A stretch of 64,000 bases of DNA from CAZSNH01 sp052388455 (GTDB taxonomy: Bacteria; Pseudomonadota; Alphaproteobacteria; Rhizobiales; Hyphomicrobiaceae): the NCBI GenBank assembly GCA_052388455.1, contig JBQTIA010000092.1, forward strand, positions 11,558 through 75,557, written 5' to 3'. The position numbers and the translations under genes are program-made. The notes beneath the pieces were generated by a model that was not told where the DNA came from, did no database searches, and worked only from the letters and a program-made list of their open reading frames with translations. Each line of letters opens with the position of its first letter. The first letter of the stretch is position 1. This document shows positions 53,713-62,545 of this stretch, piece by piece.

Positions 53713-55719
53713 TCAATTGCCGCGTTGACCCGCCTGCGGAGCCGGTCGGGTGGACGGTGTCCAGGCATCCTTCCCTTTGCCGCCATCGGCGCCCGAGTCC
53801 TTGCCCCGCAAGGCTTCGAGCTGATCGGGGTAGAAAACGGCACTCGGCCGCCCCTGGCTGGGTGTTCCTCCGGGCCCGCCCGGTGCCGAGGTCGCCCAGC
53901 CACCCGCCGCGCGGGCCACGGTGGCATCGGCCGAGGTGTCGATGGTGCTCTGTCCCGTCGTCATGTCGATGACCAGCCGGGTGCCTCGCACCACGTTCTT
54001 GCCTTGCGACAGCATCACGTCGCCGCCGACCGTCACGGTATCGGTGGCGGTATCGAAGATCGCCCAGTCGCCGTTGACCGTCTGTCCGTCGCCGGAGGTG
54101 ACGACGACCTTTTTCTTGGCGTCGATGCGGGTCAATTGCGCGGCCGGTTTGCTATCCGCCGGCTTCGCGTCGGTCGCGGCGACTTCGCCGAGGCCCGCCT
54201 CGCCGCTGTAGGTCGCCAGCAGCTCGGGCGTGCGGATCACGAAGCCGCCCTGCGTCGCTTTCACAGCACCGCGAAACATGGCCGTCTTGGCCGCGTCGTC
54301 GGCATCGAGTTGATCCGCCTCGATCTCCACGGGGGCATTGGGGTCCGTCTTGAACGTCGCAAATCCCGCGGCGGGCGCCGCAGCCGCCGGCTTGGCGGAC
54401 TTCCGCGCCTTGCTCTGGTCCTGCGTGAAGCGCGCGAAAATGCGCCCGCCTGGAGCCGTCATCTGCATTTTCTCAGCTTTGCGGTCGATCCATAGCCGGC
54501 GACCCTTGAGCTCGTTCTTGCCGCTAGTGACGACCACGGCTCCGGTCAGCAGCGCGGTATCGGCGCCGCTGTCGAGGTCGGCGCGGTCGCTCACCACGCG
54601 GCGGTCGACGCCCGAGGTCATGACGACGTTACCGGTGAGCACGGCGGTCGACGCCTTGGCGTCGAACTCGGCCGCGTCGCTGGTTACCCGGTCGCTGGCG
54701 CCGCGGGTCATGGTGACTGGCCCCTTGGCGGTGATGCGGCTCACCTTCCCGTTGCCGGCACCGGCGAGCGGACCGGCCGACGACGGGGAAGCGCCGACCG
54801 CGGCGGCAGTGTCGCCTTCGTAGGAGACCAGCAGCTCCGGCGTGGCGAGGGCGGCGGTGCCCTGCACGGCGGTCACGTCGCCGGTGAACAGCGCCGTCTT
54901 CCGTTCGTCGTTGATGTCCAGCCGCTGCGCCGTGATCTCGACGGGATCGCCCGATGCGGCAAAGGCGAGCGGAGAGGCCGGATTTTCAGCCCTTTCCGTT
55001 CGGGCCCCGGTCACGGCCTCCGGCGGTTTGGCCGGGGGCTGCAGGCGCGCTTTCACCGCGTCGATGAAGGTCACCTCGCGAGTCTTGTGTCGCAGGCTGA
55101 GCGCGTTGGCGGTGACAGTTCCACCCGTGAACGACACCGCGACGGGCTGCCGGCTGGTGATCAGTCCTTCCTTGGCGGTGACTGTGGCCTGAGTGAGCTT
55201 GGCCGCCATGCCGGTTTGCGATTTGATTTCGATCGACTGCTCCAGCTCGAGCACGTTCTCGGTATGATTGAACACGCCGCGCGCCGCTTCGAGCACGGTC
55301 TTCTTGCGCTCCGCATCGACCAGCGTCCCGCTGATCGCATCGAGCTTGATGATCGAAGTATTCCTCAGATCCTGCTGCGCCGTCCGGGCGTTGATCTCGT
55401 ACGAGCTTCCGTCCTTGCCGAACCCCTCGTAGTGGGGGTTGTCCATGGTCAGGTTCTCGGGGAGGATGTCGGGGATCGACACCTCGGGCAGCCGGTCGGT
55501 GAGATCGGACAGCTTCAAGAGCGAAAGGCCATAGACGCCGAGGATGGTGACGCTCATCACCGGCAGGGCCACACGCAGCGTCCGCACCATGGTCGAATGG
55601 CGCTTCGCCGCGCGGAAGCTGTGCGTCCGATCCAGCTCGACGGTGATGCCGCGCCCCACGGTCCGCTCACCCGTTCTTTCGCCCTGAGGCGGGCGCTGGA
55701 AGTCCGATGTGCTGGCCAT
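53713..55719 (-). CDS. LptC-LptA fusion protein, LPS transport bridge
   Basis: 668 residues. An N-terminal membrane helix (about 55-75, VRTLRVALPVMSVTILGVYG) and a first periplasmic part (about 75-210, with IDAISGTLVDAERK) are LptC-like. The rest has two LptA/OstA-like modules, each opening in related words (PVEITAQRLDINDERKTALF and PVEIEADQLDADDAAKTAMF), joined by a Pro/Ala linker. LptC and LptA are normally separate proteins forming the beta-jellyroll bridge that carries LPS across the periplasm, so this gene seems to encode several links of it. The ATG at 55719 begins MASTSDFQRPP. Upstream of lptB. Confidence 0.85.
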   Translation of the reverse strand: MASTSDFQRPPQGERTGERTVGRGITVELDRTHSFRAAKRHSTMVRTLRVALPVMSVTILGVYGLSLLKLSDLTDRLPEVSIPDILPENLTMDNPHYEGFGKDGSSYEINARTAQQDLRNTSIIKLDAISGTLVDAERKKTVLEAARGVFNHTENVLELEQSIEIKSQTGMAAKLTQATVTAKEGLITSRQPVAVSFTGGTVTANALSLRHKTREVTFIDAVKARLQPPAKPPEAVTGARTERAENPASPLAFAASGDPVEITAQRLDINDERKTALFTGDVTAVQGTAALATPELLVSYEGDTAAAVGASPSSAGPLAGAGNGKVSRITAKGPVTMTRGASDRVTSDAAEFDAKASTAVLTGNVVMTSGVDRRVVSDRADLDSGADTALLTGAVVVTSGKNELKGRRLWIDRKAEKMQMTAPGGRIFARFTQDQSKARKSAKPAAAAPAAGFATFKTDPNAPVEIEADQLDADDAAKTAMFRGAVKATQGGFVIRTPELLATYSGEAGLGEVAATDAKPADSKPAAQLTRIDAKKKVVVTSGDGQTVNGDWAIFDTATDTVTVGGDVMLSQGKNVVRGTRLVIDMTTGQSTIDTSADATVARAAGGWATSAPGGPGGTPSQGRPSAVFYPDQLEALRGKDSGADGGKGKDAWTPSTRPAPQAGQRGN

Positions 55720-55864
55720 GCGCCGGATGCCGCCGCCTGTTGGAGGGTCGTTCGAGGAGCAGGGGTCGTGAGAATGCAGTGCAACACTGTTCAAACATTA
55801 GGGTGAGATTGGGACCGCACTCAAGAGGCGCGAAAACCGCATCCCCATGACGATCGGGCGGACG

Positions 55865-56485
55865 TCAGTGGGCAAACACGTCGTCCTCGCCGAAACCGGC
55901 GAGATCGAGCCGCGCCCGGACGGGGAGGAAGCGGAAGGCGGCCTCGGCGAAGGGTCGGCGGCCTTCCCTGTCGAGCATCATGTCCAGCCTGGCCTTGAGC
56001 GCGTGTAGATGCAGCACATCGGACGCCGCATAGGCCAGCTGCTGCGGCGACAACTCCGCCGCTCCCCAATCCGAGCTCTGCTGCTGCTTGGACATGTCGA
56101 GCCCGAGCAGCTCCGCCGAAAGGTCCTTGAGTCCGTGGCGGTCGGTATAAGTGCGAACCAGTTTCGATACGATCTTGGTGCAGTAGATGGGCGCCGTCTG
56201 CACGCCGAGAAACTTCTCCAGGACGGCCACGTCGAAGCGCGCGAAGTGGAAAATCTTGAGCACGCTCGGATCGGTGAGCAGCGCCTTGAGGCGAGGCGCC
56301 TCGTAACCGGTGGTCGAAAGCTGCACCAGATGCGCCGTGCCGTCGCCGGCCGAAAGCTGCACGAGGCACAGCCGGTCGCGGTGAGGATTGAGCCCCAGCG
56401 TCTCGGTATCGACGGCGACGCTCGCCCCGAAGTCGAGCCCGGCCGGCAGGTCACCCTTGTGCAGCTTGATCGTCGCGCTGGTCAT
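55865..56485 (-). CDS. rnd: Ribonuclease D, short single-domain form
   Basis: 206 residues holding only the DEDDy 3'-5' exonuclease domain: D26 and E28 in VAVDTETLGL, an Asp in FHFARFDVAVL, and Y-x3-D in LAYAASDVLHL. RNase D usually has about 370 residues with HRDC domains; this short form is widespread in Alphaproteobacteria. It trims tRNA and other small RNA 3' ends, and a tRNA-Leu gene is just upstream. Single gene on the minus strand. Confidence 0.85.
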   Translation of the reverse strand: MTSATIKLHKGDLPAGLDFGASVAVDTETLGLNPHRDRLCLVQLSAGDGTAHLVQLSTTGYEAPRLKALLTDPSVLKIFHFARFDVAVLEKFLGVQTAPIYCTKIVSKLVRTYTDRHGLKDLSAELLGLDMSKQQQSSDWGAAELSPQQLAYAASDVLHLHALKARLDMMLDREGRRPFAEAAFRFLPVRARLDLAGFGEDDVFAH

Positions 56486-56566
56486 GGGCCTCGGTATCGC
56501 GCGCGGCTACGGGACGCCAGCGAAAGTTGTGAGGTCGCCCGATGGAACGGGTTCAAGCCGTACCCT

Positions 56567-56696
56567 CGAACCGGAACCTCGCGAAGGGTTGGCGTTGCGG
56601 CATCGCGAAAACAAAAAGTGGTGCAGGTTCGAGGACTTCCCTCGAACCGAAACCATCGCGCGATGGGTTGGCGGGCGGCATCGCGCAAACAAAAAG

Positions 56697-56702
<6 letters not shown>
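56567..56702. repeat. Two direct repeats of about 58 bases ending at the tRNA-Leu 3' end
   Basis: Unit A (56567-56624) and unit B (56642-56702) both contain AACCG-AACC, GGGTTGGCG, GGCATCGCG, and the string AAACAAAAAGTGGTGC. The last bases TGGTGC are the complement of the tRNA end GCACCA, so unit B runs into the real tRNA while unit A ends in a copy of that end. After unit A stands AGGTTCGAGGAC, resembling the T arm of the tRNA. This looks like a scar of integration or slippage at the tRNA. Confidence 0.65.
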
Positions 56703-56781
<79 letters not shown>

Positions 56782-56920
56782 ACGGGCGCGTCATCAGAGC
56801 CGCCTCAGTTAGAGTGCGCCGGAACCCTTGTCAATTGCGCCACGCTTGTCCTTCCCTTGGGGGTTCCGGCCGTATAACTCTCGGCGAGGTTGAACCAGTG
56901 AACGGCTCGCGGGGCACGGG

Positions 56921-57898
56921 ATGGCAGGGCAAGAGAAGCGCGGTCTGGTGACGATCTTCGGCGGTGCCGGGTTCGTCGGCCGCTACGCCGTGCGTGCTCT
57001 GGCCAGGGACGGCTGGCGCATCCGCGCCGCTTCGCGCCGGCCCGACCTCGCCGGACACCTCCAGCCGATGGGTGGCGTCGGGCAGATCATGCCGGTGCAG
57101 GCGAACCTGCGCTATCCGGCTTCGGTGGCAGCGGCCATCGACGGCGCCGACGCGGTCGTCAATTGCGTCGGCATCCTGGCTCCGGCCGGACGGCAGTCCT
57201 TCGCGGCCGTTCACGCCGAGGGTGCGGCGGCGATCGCCAAGGCGGCGAAGGCGGCGGGCGTTAAGCGGCTCGTCCACGTCTCAGCCATCGGCGCCGATGC
57301 CAAGTCCTCGTCGAGGTACGCGCGCACCAAGGCCGCCGGAGAGGCGGCAGTGCTGGCCGCGTTCCCCGATGCCGTGATCCTGCGCCCGTCGATCGTGTTC
57401 GGGCCCGAGGATCAGTTCTTCAACCGCTTCGCCGCCATGGCGCGCATCTCGCCCTTCCTGCCGCTGATCGGCGGCGGACTGACGCGCTTCCAGCCGGTCT
57501 ACGTCGGCGACGTGGCGGCGGCCATCCAGGCGGCGATCGACGGCAAGGCGGCCCCCGGCACGACCTACGAACTCGGCGGACCCGAGGTGGTGAGCTTCCG
57601 CGAGCTGCTCGACCGCACGCAGATCTGGGCCGGACGCAAACGCGCCTATTTCCCGATGCCGTTCTGGCTCGCAAAACTGCAGGCGATCCTGCTGCTGCCG
57701 CTCGGCAGCCTGCGCCCGGTGACCTTCGACCAGGTGCGACTCTTGGCGCGGGACAATGTGGTCAGCGCCGCTGCGGAGGAGGAGCACCGCACCCTCGCCG
57801 ATCTCGGCATCCCCGCACCGCAGGCCACGTCCACCATCGTTCCCGGCTACCTCGAAAGCTACAAACCCAAAGGCCAGTTCGAGCACTACCGGGGGTGA
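56921..57898 (+). CDS. Complex I NDUFA9-like NAD(P)-binding protein
   Basis: 325 residues. An extended SDR Rossmann fold with GGAGFVG at 14-20, RFQPVYVGDVAAAIQAAID and the ending KPKGQFEHYRG matches the alphaproteobacterial NDUFA9-like family, a membrane-associated relative of an accessory subunit of complex I; NADPH binding is likely and a structural role is possible. It lacks a clear catalytic Tyr-x3-Lys arrangement of ordinary SDRs in the usual place (SSRYARTKAAGE may supply one). Single gene, divergent from the tRNA-Leu. Confidence 0.8.
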   Translation: MAGQEKRGLVTIFGGAGFVGRYAVRALARDGWRIRAASRRPDLAGHLQPMGGVGQIMPVQANLRYPASVAAAIDGADAVVNCVGILAPAGRQSFAAVHAEGAAAIAKAAKAAGVKRLVHVSAIGADAKSSSRYARTKAAGEAAVLAAFPDAVILRPSIVFGPEDQFFNRFAAMARISPFLPLIGGGLTRFQPVYVGDVAAAIQAAIDGKAAPGTTYELGGPEVVSFRELLDRTQIWAGRKRAYFPMPFWLAKLQAILLLPLGSLRPVTFDQVRLLARDNVVSAAAEEEHRTLADLGIPAPQATSTIVPGYLESYKPKGQFEHYRG

Positions 57899-57908
57899 GG
57901 GGTTGACG

Positions 57909-57936
57909 CGGTGTCAGATCGAAGGGTCTGACACCG
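57909..57936. repeat. REP-like palindrome, copy 3
   Basis: CGGTGTCAGATC, GAA, GGGTCTGACACCG: same family as 24187-24213 and 25180-25207, with one weak pair. It starts 11 bases after the NDUFA9-like gene stop and is followed 11 bases later by a family 2 unit, so two repeat families sit side by side here. Confidence 0.75.
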
Positions 57937-57947
57937 AGAGCTTTGGT

Positions 57948-58000
57948 AAGACCGACGATTCACGCTTCGGACTGATAGGGTCCGAAGCGATCGTGGTCTA
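57948..58000. repeat. Dispersed palindromic repeat, family 2, copy 2
   Basis: The unit begins AAGACCGACGATTCACG and ends ATCGTGGTCTA; the core is CGCTTCGGACT, GATA, GGGTCCGAAGCG. It matches 60945-60998 over its full length, and the reverse complement matches 39679-39732 with a few changes. It lies about 120 bases before the PBP-like gene. Confidence 0.8.
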
Positions 58001-58122
58001 GCCAGCGAACCCCGCCCCTACGCTGCCGCAATCGGGACGAGGGGTGGCCATAAACGGGGACTACTGACCGCAATCGGAGCGAGCAGCCGGAGGTCGGCGG
58101 ACTCGCCAATCGCGGTTCTGCA

Positions 58123-60627
58123 ATGGTTGCCCTCGTCCGTCTCGTCATGCACGTCCTGGAGCTGGCGATCAGCCTGCCACTGCGCGTGCTCGGTTTTCTG
58201 ACCGACTGGGTGGCCTTCAATCCCAAACTCGGCCCGCTGCGCCATATCGCGACGGCCGCCGTCGCCTATCTCGTGTTCGCCGTCGCACTGGTCTACGTCG
58301 TGGCACCGCTGCGCGGGTTCATCGGCCAGACCTACATGTCGGAAAAGCTGCGCTACGACGCCGAACGCTGGCTGGCGACCGCCATCTACGACCGCAAGGG
58401 CGATTTCGTCGGCACCTTCGATCCGCGCCTCGATAGCCGCCGCGACGTGAACTACACCGATCAGACCATCGAGGTCGGGGACTATGTCGCCAATCCGGAT
58501 CACAAATCGATCCCCGTGCGCGACGTGCCGGAGATGTACTGGCAGTGCCTCGTCTATCACGAGGATCGATACATCGGCGGACCTCTCAACCCTTTTGGCG
58601 TCGATCTGCTCGGCGTTCTGAAAATCCCCTATTCGACGATCACGCGCTCGCTGGCCATGCGCCGCCCGAGCCTCGGCGTCGGCGGCTCGACGCTGCCGAT
58701 GCAGTTCGCGCGCGTCATCTACAAGACGCCGCCGCATTCCAACGAAGGCGGCTTCACCAAGCTCCGGCGCAAGATGAGCGAGTGGTGGCTGGCGCCCGTC
58801 ATCTACCATGAGCTGACGCGCGGCGGCGACCAGACACCCTTGAAACAATGGGCCGCCAATCATCTCTGGCTGGCGCAGCGCACCGGCGGCCAGCCGCTGC
58901 ATGGCGTCGAGGTGACGAGCCGCATCGTCTTCGGCAAGGAGGCGAAAGACCTTTCGACTGCCGAGCAGTTCGTGCTCGCTTCCGCCGTAAACAAGCCGAT
59001 CATCCTGATGGAAGGCAGCGACACCCTCAACGCGGTGCGCCTCGACCGCTGGCGCTACATCACGGAAGTGCGCGCGCGCCATTGCGCCGAAAAGCTCGTC
59101 TCCGACGAATCGGAAAAAAAGAAAATCCTGTTCGAGCTGGTCAACCTCGCCGGCGGTCCGCCCACCCCGCAGGTCAAGCCCAAGCTGCAGCACGCCCTCG
59201 ACGAATTCGCGCCCGGCCTCGCCAAGCGCGCGCAGGTCAATCCGATCATCCGTGCCAATGCGCTGATGCCGTCGGCCCGCTTCGGCCTGCGCGAGGAGAT
59301 GAAGCAGACCTGGGGCTTTAGCTGGCGCAACTACGTGCGCGGCGTCACCGCGACCATCGATCCGGTCGAAAATCTGGTGTTCGGCGAGAAGGTGAAGGCC
59401 AGCCTCGCAAAAATCGACGGGCTCAATCGCGACAAGATCACGGCCGGGTTCACGCTCGATCCGGCGAAGGTCAGCGTCGATGTCCGCAGTCCCAACGTCG
59501 TGCTGGTCGCGGCCGACACCACGGGCAAAATCGTGCGCTATTACGAAGCCGGCGAGACCGCGCCCTACTTCGGCGCCTCGACCGCGCGCAACACCGAGAC
59601 CGGCTTCTACGAACCCGAGAACGATCACCGCATGATCGCCTCGACGGGAAAGATCGTCGCCGCCATCGCCATCGCCAACGAGGGCCGCGATACCATCGAC
59701 TCGCAGTACTTTGACGCCGATGCGCCGGCCGCGGGGCTCGAAACCTGCGCCAAGGGCTCCGAACGGAGACTGAGGCGCGCGCTGGTCTCCTTCGCCTGCT
59801 CGCTCAATTCGCCGCTGATCAACCGGACGGCCAACGTCGGACAGGCCAGAGTGCGCGAGGTGATCGACAAGCTCGGCTTCACCATGCCGCCGCCGAATGC
59901 CGAAGGCGAAGGCACGCCGCCGTCGACTGCCGCCGTGCTCGGACAAATCTCCGGCAGTCCGCGCCGCGTGCACCAGATGGCGGGCATCGTGCTGGCGTCG
60001 CTGCTGAAGAAGAGCCTGACGCCGGTCAAGCTGCCGAGCCTGGTGAAGAGCTACGATTTCACCGATCCCCAGCACGCGCTGGCCGCCAAGGCGCTCGAAG
60101 CGACGACCGATGTCGTCCCGGGCATGGTCGTCAAGCGCCACGCGTCGGGGTTGTTGAAATCGCTGCTCGAAGCCCCGCTCTGCTATCAGGCCGGCGGCGC
60201 GGCGGCGGGCACCCTCAAGGCCCTGTCCCACTGGTGCGCGGCGCGGCGGCCGGGGCTCAGGCTGCATTTCGCCAAGACCGGCACGCAGGTGACGCACGAC
60301 CCCAACCAGACGGTCGATACGTGGATCACGGGCGGCCTCCAGTTCACCAACGGGGCCGCGTACTCCTACGTGATGCTGATCGGAACCGGCAATCCGAACG
60401 AGCCGTGGGCGACGAGCGTGCACGCCGCGCAGGTGGCACCGCTGCTCGAAACACTGCTCGACGATCTCGCGGGCCACGCGAAGACCAACGCCATGCCCGG
60501 CCTGCTGCCGCCACGCCCCGCGCCGAGCCCGCCGCTCGCGTCCAGCGGCGGCCATCCGACCACCGGTCGCGGCACCCGCATCACCACGGCGGCAGAAGAT
60601 TTCCAGCAGAACCTGCTGCCGCGTTGA
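58123..60627 (+). CDS. Class A penicillin-binding protein-like transglycosylase/transpeptidase
   Basis: 834 residues. An N-terminal membrane helix (about 44-62) precedes a GT51 domain: HED at 146-148 (E147 as first catalytic Glu), GVDLLG at 159-164, GGSTLPMQ at 187-194 (family norm GGSTITQQ), and RRKMSE with E220. The transpeptidase half has S507-T-G-K, S560-L-N and K718-T-G-T, all the active-site motifs of a serine transpeptidase. Length and order fit a bifunctional enzyme of peptidoglycan synthesis, but sequence around the motifs is unlike PBP1a/1b/1c, so it belongs to a divergent branch. Single gene with repeats upstream. Confidence 0.8.
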   Translation: MVALVRLVMHVLELAISLPLRVLGFLTDWVAFNPKLGPLRHIATAAVAYLVFAVALVYVVAPLRGFIGQTYMSEKLRYDAERWLATAIYDRKGDFVGTFDPRLDSRRDVNYTDQTIEVGDYVANPDHKSIPVRDVPEMYWQCLVYHEDRYIGGPLNPFGVDLLGVLKIPYSTITRSLAMRRPSLGVGGSTLPMQFARVIYKTPPHSNEGGFTKLRRKMSEWWLAPVIYHELTRGGDQTPLKQWAANHLWLAQRTGGQPLHGVEVTSRIVFGKEAKDLSTAEQFVLASAVNKPIILMEGSDTLNAVRLDRWRYITEVRARHCAEKLVSDESEKKKILFELVNLAGGPPTPQVKPKLQHALDEFAPGLAKRAQVNPIIRANALMPSARFGLREEMKQTWGFSWRNYVRGVTATIDPVENLVFGEKVKASLAKIDGLNRDKITAGFTLDPAKVSVDVRSPNVVLVAADTTGKIVRYYEAGETAPYFGASTARNTETGFYEPENDHRMIASTGKIVAAIAIANEGRDTIDSQYFDADAPAAGLETCAKGSERRLRRALVSFACSLNSPLINRTANVGQARVREVIDKLGFTMPPPNAEGEGTPPSTAAVLGQISGSPRRVHQMAGIVLASLLKKSLTPVKLPSLVKSYDFTDPQHALAAKALEATTDVVPGMVVKRHASGLLKSLLEAPLCYQAGGAAAGTLKALSHWCAARRPGLRLHFAKTGTQVTHDPNQTVDTWITGGLQFTNGAAYSYVMLIGTGNPNEPWATSVHAAQVAPLLETLLDDLAGHAKTNAMPGLLPPRPAPSPPLASSGGHPTTGRGTRITTAAEDFQQNLLPR

Positions 60628-60660
60628 GCGGTCTGCCTCTGAGGAGTTTCTTCTCGCGCG

Positions 60661-60852
60661 CTACCTGCGGGGTGGGAACGGCGGCCGGGATTGGCGAGCG
60701 TAGTTCTCGGCGGTTCCAGGCGGCATCGGCTGCCAGCCGCGCTGAACCAAAGGTTTCGGATCGTTTTCGCGGATCGGCCCCACCGGGCGGAATGCCGATG
60801 AGAGGGCAACCGCCGCGCCGAGGACGACGATACCAAGGACGAAGTATTTCAT
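60661..60852 (-). CDS. Small membrane or secreted protein
   Basis: 63 residues: MKYFVLGIVVLGAAVALSSAF, then a Pro/Arg-rich tail ending FPPRR. The N-terminus is a signal peptide or a membrane anchor. The ribosome-binding site (AAGGA) is about 15 bases away, farther than usual. It overlaps nothing and converges with the PBP-like gene 33 bases away. Function is unknown. Confidence 0.45.
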   Translation of the reverse strand: MKYFVLGIVVLGAAVALSSAFRPVGPIRENDPKPLVQRGWQPMPPGTAENYARQSRPPFPPRR

Positions 60853-60944
60853 GGCCGGTATGAATCCTTAAATTCTGAAATGACGTCGGCTCGCCTCGTT
60901 CGGGCATCGTGACGGCGTGGACTCGGCGAATTCTAGATCTTTGA

Positions 60945-60998
60945 TGAGACCGACGATTCACGCTTCGGACTGATAGGGTCCGAAGCGATCGTGGTCTA
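60945..60998. repeat. Dispersed palindromic repeat, family 2, copy 3
   Basis: Unit begins GAGACCGACGATTCACG, core CGCTTCGGACT, GATA, GGGTCCGAAGCG, ending ATCGTGGTCTA. It is nearly identical to the copy at 57948-58000 and in the same orientation, so the two bracket the PBP-like gene and the small protein gene at a distance of 3 kb. Confidence 0.8.
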
Positions 60999-61080
60999 AC
61001 GCGATGCGCTGCACCGGACCTGTCATGCGCGTGACACTGCGCGCCCTAGTGTTCAGTTGCAGACGGAAGATTTCCAATTG

Positions 61081-61190
61081 CCGTCACCCCGGCGGAGGAG
61101 GCCGGGGCCCAGATCAGCGGGCAGCGGACAACCGACTTTTGTTCTGGATCCCGGCCTTCATGCCGTAAGGCATGTTTCCAGCATGACGGT
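61081..61190. repeat. MITE-like imperfect palindrome
   Basis: Left arm CCGTCACCCCGG...GGCCGGGGCCCAGA and right arm TCTGGATCCCGGCC...CCAGCATGACGG are roughly complementary around a central TGCCGTAAGGCA hairpin at 61161-61172. It resembles the element at 41895-42053 in layout (GTCAYCC outside, GGATCC inside) but not closely in sequence. Together with copy 3 of family 2 it fills the 505-base gap 60853-61357, where I see no gene. Confidence 0.5.
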
Positions 61191-61357
61191 ATGACAAAAA
61201 GGAACTCACTGTCGGGATCGGAACAGTGGTGAGGCTGAACATGTGAGGATCGAGCGATCGGGCTGCCCTCATTTCGGAGGAATTCCGGGCGGCTGAGCCT
61301 TTTCCTCGCCCCGATTCGACCCTAGTTTCGCGACGAGGATAGCTTTCGGGGCGACGC

Positions 61358-62512
61358 GTGATCGGGACTACGCGCAGGATCGACTTCGGACAGAAGGCCC
61401 TGGCCGTCTTGGCCAGTGTCGTCCTGCTGCTGCCAATTGGCGCCCTTGCCCAACAGCCGCCGTCACCGGGGGCCAATCCGGGCAACAACCCCACCGCCGC
61501 ACCGACGACGGCCGCCGACCAGATCGCCGACGCGTTCAGCCGGCTCGGCGACCAGATTTACGAGGAGTGCATTTTCGAGCTGTCGGAAGAGCAGGTCGAG
61601 GTGCAGGACGCCCTCATCCGCGCCTACATGAAAGAGGGAGCCAGCGGGGCCGCCGCCCGGCGGATCGCCGCCGCGCAGATCGTGCCGCCCAAGCCATCGG
61701 AAAAGTGCGAGCAGGTGCGGCGTTCGCCGGCCGCCGCCACGTCCGGCTGGGGGACCACGGTCTCGGTGCCAAAAAAACCGACTGTCGAGATTGCGGTGAA
61801 GCCGCCGTCGACGCCTGTCACGCCTGCCGTCACGCTCAAGGACAGGAAAATGCTGCCGCAGTGGGATTGCGCGGAGAACGTCGACTACGTCACCATCCAT
61901 CTGAACGGGTATGCGCGCAAACTGACGGGCGGCGAGATTTGCAATCCGTACGAAGATGTCGTGCACGAGGTGCCGCCGTCACTGCAGAGCTTCCGCCTCG
62001 GCTACACGATCAGGACCGGCCGGCTGTTCGTGATCTCCAATGATCCAGCCACAAACGGGCGCACGATCGCCTGGGCCATTTCGGGCCGCGACGTGTGCCG
62101 CAACAATCCCGATCCCGATTGCTTCGCCGCGCGCGCCATCGGCCCGCTGCCCCCGGGCGAATACGTCTTCCCCACCGACAAGAGCCAGCGCATCAGCTGG
62201 GGGCCGCGCACGAAACGCAACGTCGCTGCCATCTATCTGAAGAAGCTCTGGCACAAGGAACGGTTCACGCCGCAGCAAATTGCGGCCATCCGCAAGCGCG
62301 GCAACATTGCCATCCATGTCCGCCTCAAGGGAGAGATGTCGGAAGCCTGCCTCGGATTGGAGCCGAAGGGCTGGGCCTACGTCGCCTCGCTGATCAAGGA
62401 CGGACGCGCGACCAGCCTCGACGTCCACATCGATGAGCCCTATGTGCAGATGGCCGAGAAGCCGCCGGTCGTCGCAGGCTCGTCGTTCTCTCTGACCTCG
62501 CTGTTCAAGTAG
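61358..62512 (+). CDS. Secreted protein of unknown function, possibly YkuD/DUF2778-like
   Basis: 384 residues from a GTG. Signal peptide (about 10-32, ending PIGALAQQ), then a Pro/Ala-rich low-complexity stretch, and a C-terminal domain from about 180 that contains AISGRDVCRNNPDPDC, GPLPPGEYVFPTDKSQR and, at H320-C331, HVRLKGEMSEAC. The pattern GP-P-G-Y followed by H, S and C recalls small secreted transpeptidase-like (DUF2778/YkuD-like) domains, but the match is weak and the usual S-x-G-C is S-E-A-C here. It follows the PBP-like gene by about 730 bases. Confidence 0.65.
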   Translation: MIGTTRRIDFGQKALAVLASVVLLLPIGALAQQPPSPGANPGNNPTAAPTTAADQIADAFSRLGDQIYEECIFELSEEQVEVQDALIRAYMKEGASGAAARRIAAAQIVPPKPSEKCEQVRRSPAAATSGWGTTVSVPKKPTVEIAVKPPSTPVTPAVTLKDRKMLPQWDCAENVDYVTIHLNGYARKLTGGEICNPYEDVVHEVPPSLQSFRLGYTIRTGRLFVISNDPATNGRTIAWAISGRDVCRNNPDPDCFAARAIGPLPPGEYVFPTDKSQRISWGPRTKRNVAAIYLKKLWHKERFTPQQIAAIRKRGNIAIHVRLKGEMSEACLGLEPKGWAYVASLIKDGRATSLDVHIDEPYVQMAEKPPVVAGSSFSLTSLFK

Positions 62513-62545
62513 CGGCCGAAGCGAATCGGCGCATGTTTTTTCCGC

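Noticed and set aside
58018..60555. Very long open frame antisense to the PBP-like gene
   Set aside because: High GC content keeps the opposite strand open. Its composition (Arg, Gly, His, Asp) and lack of any motif show it to be the shadow of the real gene.
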